Shown here piece by piece: positions 6,486 to 10,397 of a stretch of 10,397 bases of DNA. Origin of the DNA: Beijerinckiaceae bacterium (lineage in GTDB: Bacteria > Pseudomonadota > Alphaproteobacteria > Rhizobiales > Beijerinckiaceae); NCBI GenBank assembly GCA_027311205.1, contig DAICZI010000032.1, positions 1-10,397 on the forward strand, in the 5' to 3' direction. A program made the position numbers and the translations under genes. The notes below the pieces were generated by a model. It ran no database searches, was not told where the DNA came from, and saw nothing but the letters and a program-made list of their open reading frames with translations. Position 1 is the first letter of the stretch. Every line of letters begins with the position of its first letter.

Positions 6486-9104
6486 ATGGCAGCAAATACC
6501 AATCCCGATCTTGGCCAGGTCGGCATGATGCCGCAACTTGGCGGTGCGGCGGTGCCGGTTTCGCCCGATATCAATTCGTTTTCGGACCGGATGTTCGCGC
6601 GCGGCGCGGGGCTGGCGGGCGAGACGGCGGCGCGCAGCTTTGGCGATCTCTCCACCCGGCTCGGCGCGATGGCCGACCAGTCCGCAGCCTATGAAGGCCA
6701 GCAGGCGGGAAAAGTCGCGGGCCTGTCGCCCGATTACCAGCCAAATAATGACGAGAGCATTCGGGGCAGGCAATTCAACCAGGCGGCGACGCAAACCTAC
6801 CTTAACCAGGTCTCCATGCAGTCAAAACAGGCGGCCAACGCCGCCTATGACAGCTACATGCAAATGCCGGCCGATCAGCGCGACCCGCAGGTGCTCCAAA
6901 AGACTTTTAACCAGATTAATCAACAGTTTACGCAAAATCATGTGTTTCCGGAAATCCAGGGGCAGTTTTCCAGCGAATTTGGCAGCATCACCCAGTCGTA
7001 CATGCAGGGCGCCCAGCGCGATCTTGAAGCCAGGACGCTCGATGCCTCGAAGGCGACCACGCTGGGCAATCTGCAAACCACGTCCGACACCGCGCACCGG
7101 GTGGCGGCGCAGGGGCTCGATGCCACCGCGCCGGTGGTGGCCGATCAGATCTCCCAATATGGCGCGACGCTCGATGCAGCCGTCAATGCCGGAACCCTGA
7201 CGGCGGCGCAGGCCGTGGTGCAAAAGCACGCGTTTGCCCAGTCACTGGCGTCGACCTCCGCCAAGGCGCGGTTTGACGCGCTGCCCGACGCGCAAAAGCC
7301 AGCCTTCGCGGCGCTGTTTTCGGGTTCTGGCGCGCCAGGCGTTGACGCGCTGCATGCGGCGATCGTCGGCCAGGAGAGCCATTTCAATCCGAACTCGCCG
7401 ACCAGCGTTGACGGTGCGGTCGGCATTGGCCAGGTCGAGCCGAGCACATTTGCCCAATATGCCAGGCCTGGCGAAAGCATTTCCAATGCTGCCGACAATC
7501 TCGCGGTCTCGAAGCGGATCATCGCCGATTATGCCCAGCGCTACGGTGGCGATCCGGCCCGCGTCGCCACCGCCTATTTCTCCGGACCCGGCAATGTCGC
7601 GCCGCCCGGCAGTCCGACGCCGTGGCTGCACGACACGCATGATGGCAATGGCAAGTTTGTCTCAAGCTATGTCAGCGATGTGCTCGGGCGGCTCGGGCCG
7701 GCCTCGTCGCTTGATCCCGACACGCACAACCAGGTGCAGGGCTATATGGCGGCCAAACTGCGCCAGCTCGCCACAACCAACAATGCGGCAACGCGCGCCT
7801 CGCTGAATGATATTACCTCGGCGCAGGCGCAAGTGGTGAGCGGCGTCGATATTCCCGACGCGCAATGGCAGGGGCTGGCGCAGAAATATGCCACGGCCAC
7901 CAACCCGAACGTGGCGCAGGCCTTTTCGACCGCCAACAATGTGCGCTCGCTCATCACCGGCTTTCGCGCCCAAAATCCGGCCGAAATCGAGGCAACGCTC
8001 TCGGGCCTGCAGGCCTCGGTCAACCAGGGCGGCACGCCGCAGCAAGGCGCGGTCCTGAAAGCGGGGCAGACCTATCTCAACACGCTGCATCGCGATCTTG
8101 CCACCGATCCTTTGGCGCGGGCCACCCGCGATGGCGTCATCACCAATCTTGCGCCGCTCGATCCCACCAACCCCGCCGCCTTGCAGCAGGGCCTCCTGGC
8201 GCGCGAGGCGCAGGCGGCGACGGTTTCGAGCCATTATGGCATTCCGCAACGGTTCCTGATGGCCAATGAACGCGGCATGTTCAAGACGCTGGCAACGCAG
8301 GGCGGCCCTCAAATGGTGGCCACGGCGCAGGTGATCAATGCGGCGCTCGGCCCGCAGGCCGGGGCGTTTTACAAGGAAATCGGCACCGATGCGCCGAACC
8401 TCGCCTTGATGGGCAAGGTCGCGGCCATGGGCGGCGATCCCGGCTTTGCCAATGATCTTGCCGAACGGGCTCGGCTCAACAATGATCCTGCCTCACGCGG
8501 GGCGCTGCAGGCGCCGAACAAGGGCCAGCTCGAAGACAGTCTGCGCAATGTCTACGGCAATGCCCTGCAGATGATGCCGCAGTTTCAGGCGCAGGCCAGC
8601 AATGGTGCACGCCAGGTCTATGAGCTGCGGGCGTTTCGCGCCGGTGAACAGCCGAACGGGGCGGGCGATGATCTGAAACAGGCGGCACAGGAGGCGGTCG
8701 GCGCGCATTATGAGGGATCCGTGCAATATGGCGGCGTCACGACCTATGGCGGGTATTTTGGCGCGCCGGCCCAGAGCGTGCTGCTGCCCGCCAATGTGCG
8801 GGCCGATCAGTTCGGTGCGTTGATTGGCGCGATCACGGACAAGGATTTGGCAGGGATGGCCGCGCCGCCGGTGGCGGCGGACAACAAGACGCCGCTGCGC
8901 ACCGGGATGCTGGCGCACGCCTATCTGACGGCAATTGATGATGGCAAATATGTCGTGTCGCAACAGCCGCCCAATGCCCGCGATCCTCAGTTCTGGCACA
9001 CGACGCAAGGCGGCAAGTTCGTGCTTGACCTCAATGCTTTGTCGCCGCAATTGCGGGCGCGCCTGCCGGAAGCCTATGCCAATGGCGCTGGAGCGGCGCC
9101 ATGA
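6486..9104 (+). CDS. Internal virion protein with lytic transglycosylase (SLT) domain
   Basis: The 872-residue protein carries a soluble lytic transglycosylase-like domain at about residues 284-390. The likely catalytic Glu is E297 in GQESHFNP. It is followed by DGAVGIGQVEPSTF (309-322), matching the GLMQ-type substrate motif, and by ATAYFSGPGN (362-370), matching the AYN-GPG motif. Such domains cut peptidoglycan locally so the phage genome can cross the cell wall, as T7 gp16 does. The N-terminal 280 residues are Gln/Ala-rich and helical. Residues from about 430 to the end are also mostly helical, with repeated 'L--A--Q' spacing and no other enzyme motif that I recognise. The start at ATG 6486 follows a purine-rich GGGATAGG. 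The stop overlaps the next start as ATGA. The domain is mid-protein rather than N-terminal as in T7 gp16, so this may combine gp15- and gp16-like parts. Confidence 0.8.
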   Translation: MAANTNPDLGQVGMMPQLGGAAVPVSPDINSFSDRMFARGAGLAGETAARSFGDLSTRLGAMADQSAAYEGQQAGKVAGLSPDYQPNNDESIRGRQFNQAATQTYLNQVSMQSKQAANAAYDSYMQMPADQRDPQVLQKTFNQINQQFTQNHVFPEIQGQFSSEFGSITQSYMQGAQRDLEARTLDASKATTLGNLQTTSDTAHRVAAQGLDATAPVVADQISQYGATLDAAVNAGTLTAAQAVVQKHAFAQSLASTSAKARFDALPDAQKPAFAALFSGSGAPGVDALHAAIVGQESHFNPNSPTSVDGAVGIGQVEPSTFAQYARPGESISNAADNLAVSKRIIADYAQRYGGDPARVATAYFSGPGNVAPPGSPTPWLHDTHDGNGKFVSSYVSDVLGRLGPASSLDPDTHNQVQGYMAAKLRQLATTNNAATRASLNDITSAQAQVVSGVDIPDAQWQGLAQKYATATNPNVAQAFSTANNVRSLITGFRAQNPAEIEATLSGLQASVNQGGTPQQGAVLKAGQTYLNTLHRDLATDPLARATRDGVITNLAPLDPTNPAALQQGLLAREAQAATVSSHYGIPQRFLMANERGMFKTLATQGGPQMVATAQVINAALGPQAGAFYKEIGTDAPNLALMGKVAAMGGDPGFANDLAERARLNNDPASRGALQAPNKGQLEDSLRNVYGNALQMMPQFQAQASNGARQVYELRAFRAGEQPNGAGDDLKQAAQEAVGAHYEGSVQYGGVTTYGGYFGAPAQSVLLPANVRADQFGALIGAITDKDLAGMAAPPVAADNKTPLRTGMLAHAYLTAIDDGKYVVSQQPPNARDPQFWHTTQGGKFVLDLNALSPQLRARLPEAYANGAGAAP

Positions 9105-10333
9105 GCGCCTTTCTCGACGATGCGGCGGATCTCGGCCCCGGCGCGTCCGGCGTACCCGTCTATGACGCCCAGCAAAATGGCGCATCGTCCTGGTCTCCCG
9201 GCCATCTCGCCGACGTGTTTTCCAGCGCTGATCAGTCGGCGCAGCTGAATTCGCTGCTGACGTCCGGCACGATTGCGGCGCAAGAGGCGGCGCACAACCG
9301 CAATGCGGCCATTCAGGCCGCCACCGGTGTGCAGCCGGAAAACCCCTATGGGCGGCCGCCGCTGACGGGCACGGAAGGCGATGATCCGAACGCTTCGCCG
9401 CTCGACAAGCGCGCGCTGCAATTGTTGCAGCAAAACGATCCCTCGTATCATCAGTATGAAGTGCCGCCCTTGAGCATGCACGCCGCAGTCAACGGCTTTC
9501 GCGAACAGGCCTATCAGGAGCAATTGCAGGGGCTGGCGCGGCAATATCCGGATCAGGCCAGCGTCATCCAGGCTGACACGTTGCCCAGCGGCCCGGCTTT
9601 GGCCCGGCAAACAGCGGGGCAGGCGCAGCAGGTCTATGGCCAGGGCGGCGTCGTGCCGTGGCTGGCCAGCACGGCGGGCTCGCTTGCCGCCATCAGGCGC
9701 GACCCTGTGCAGGTCGCCGCGCTGGCGCTGGGCGGTGTCGAGGAAGCCGGGGCCAAGGTGCTGGGCGTTGTGGGCGACAATCTGTTCGGGCGCATGATGG
9801 CAAAGGGCGTGGCGCAGGGCCTGACCAATGCCGGGGTGCAGGCCGCGGAAGAGCCGATGATGCAGGACTGGAAGTCAAAAACCGGGCAGGCCACCGGCGT
9901 CATGCCGGCCCTGGGCGATGTCGGCATGGCGTCGCTGTTCGGGCTGGCTGGCGGGGCCTTGCATGAGGGCGTTGCCACGGCGTTCAGGGCGGCGACAGGC
10001 GGTTCACGAGCTGCCGCGGCAAAACTGGCCGCAGCGATCCCGGCTGACGTCGCGCCCGAGCTGCATGCCGCCGTGCAGGCTGACACATTCGACCGCGCTG
10101 CCGAAGCGCCGCCGCCCGGCATCAATCCCGGCCCGGCCTTGCAGGCGGTGCGTGACGCGGTGCGCGCCGGCGAAGGCGAGCCCTATGCGCCGCTGGCTGA
10201 ACCGGCGCCGATTGCTGCGCCCGGTGTCACCGACGAAGCGGCGTCGGCGCTGGTGCGCGCCAAGCCCGATGATCCGTTTGGCGCGGTGCTGGCGCTCAGC
10301 CTAGGCATCAACTGGCTGGTGGCGTCGCTCTGA
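9101..10333 (+). CDS. Phage virion protein, N-terminal part of a likely larger internal protein
   Basis: The 410-residue product starts at ATG 9101 with GGAG (9090-9093) 7 bases upstream and overlaps the previous stop by ATGA. Residues 1-190 are polar and Gln/Pro-rich. A segment near 190-310 alternates Ala/Gly-rich hydrophobic helices (GSLAAIRRDPVQVAALALGG, VAQGLTNAGVQAAEEPMMQDW, ASLFGLAGGALHEGVATAF), as in the amphipathic part of large virion proteins of alphaproteobacterial podoviruses. In such proteins, as I recall them, this is followed by hundreds more residues. Here the frame passes through a Pro/Ala linker and ends abruptly after FGAVLALSLGINWLVASL at a TGA. The last 12 or so residues read unlike the rest, which suggests a frameshift or junction near 10300. 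A naturally short protein is possible. Role: probably DNA ejection, by neighbourhood. Confidence 0.62.
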   Translation: MSAFLDDAADLGPGASGVPVYDAQQNGASSWSPGHLADVFSSADQSAQLNSLLTSGTIAAQEAAHNRNAAIQAATGVQPENPYGRPPLTGTEGDDPNASPLDKRALQLLQQNDPSYHQYEVPPLSMHAAVNGFREQAYQEQLQGLARQYPDQASVIQADTLPSGPALARQTAGQAQQVYGQGGVVPWLASTAGSLAAIRRDPVQVAALALGGVEEAGAKVLGVVGDNLFGRMMAKGVAQGLTNAGVQAAEEPMMQDWKSKTGQATGVMPALGDVGMASLFGLAGGALHEGVATAFRAATGGSRAAAAKLAAAIPADVAPELHAAVQADTFDRAAEAPPPGINPGPALQAVRDAVRAGEGEPYAPLAEPAPIAAPGVTDEAASALVRAKPDDPFGAVLALSLGINWLVASL

Positions 10334-10397
10334 CGGGTGCAGGGGAATACGCGCGGTGCCCGGCGTTGCCGAAGATCCTTCCGTGGGAAAGGTCATC
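10334..10397 (+). other. Window-end segment, possible start of next frame
   Basis: These 64 bases follow the TGA. A GTG at 10356 opens a frame to the window edge (VPGVAEDPSVGKVI) with AGGGG (10341-10345) about 10 bases upstream. It could be the start of the next gene, or the displaced continuation of the 410-residue protein if a frameshift occurred between 10305 and 10331. Too short to decide. Confidence 0.25.

Noticed and set aside
5823..6794. 323-residue minus-strand open frame covering the amber-interrupted region
   Set aside because: It crosses the ends of three + strand genes, is Arg/Ala/His-rich with no recognisable domain, and starts inside the transglycosylase gene. Considered as an alternative to the broken gene, but the + strand frame has the ribosome binding site, overlap and family pattern.

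Overview
The window reads as the virion-assembly block of a short-tailed, T7-like (podovirus-type) phage or prophage. All credible genes lie on the + strand. The DNA is GC-rich, with strong G/C preference at third codon positions and heavy Ala/Gly/Gln use. The protein styles resemble phages and prophages of Alphaproteobacteria (Rhizobiales-like hosts), but this host assignment is inference. No integrase, attachment site, tRNA or host gene is visible, so prophage and free phage cannot be told apart from this window alone.

Layout: (1) 1-699, the 3' part of a scaffolding/capsid-assembly gene, running in from before the window. (2) 834-1193, a small accessory gene of the phage 'ER-RQ-EGW-DD' family, inserted between scaffold and capsid genes and flanked by lower-GC spacers. 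(3) 1194-1395, a spacer with a 14-bp dyad and a second hairpin leading into the major capsid gene (1396-2250). (4) A hairpin, then a 103-aa head-associated candidate (2326-2637), closed by a strong intrinsic terminator (2649-2678). (5) A tail block: gp11-like head-to-tail adaptor (2698-3342), directly abutting an 867-aa gp12-like nozzle protein (3343-5946). (6) An ejection block: a small gp14-like internal virion protein interrupted by an in-frame amber codon (5943-6482), an 872-aa internal virion protein with a lytic transglycosylase domain (6486-9104), and a 410-aa protein (9101-10333) that looks like the N-terminal part of a normally much larger virion protein. The last 64 bases hold no established gene.

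The products would build the head (scaffold, capsid, possible decoration), attach the tail (adaptor, nozzle) and deliver DNA through the cell wall and membrane (small membrane-active protein, transglycosylase protein, large virion protein). Genes from 2698 onwards are packed with abutting or GTGA/ATGA-overlapping junctions, which suggests one translationally coupled operon.

I do not see a wholly new system. The points most worth a second look are the amber codon in the gp14-like gene, the apparently truncated last gene (together suggesting a decaying prophage, or alternatively amber suppression), two extra domains inserted into the nozzle protein (one resembling a discoidin-type carbohydrate-binding fold), and the accessory gene lodged between scaffold and capsid.
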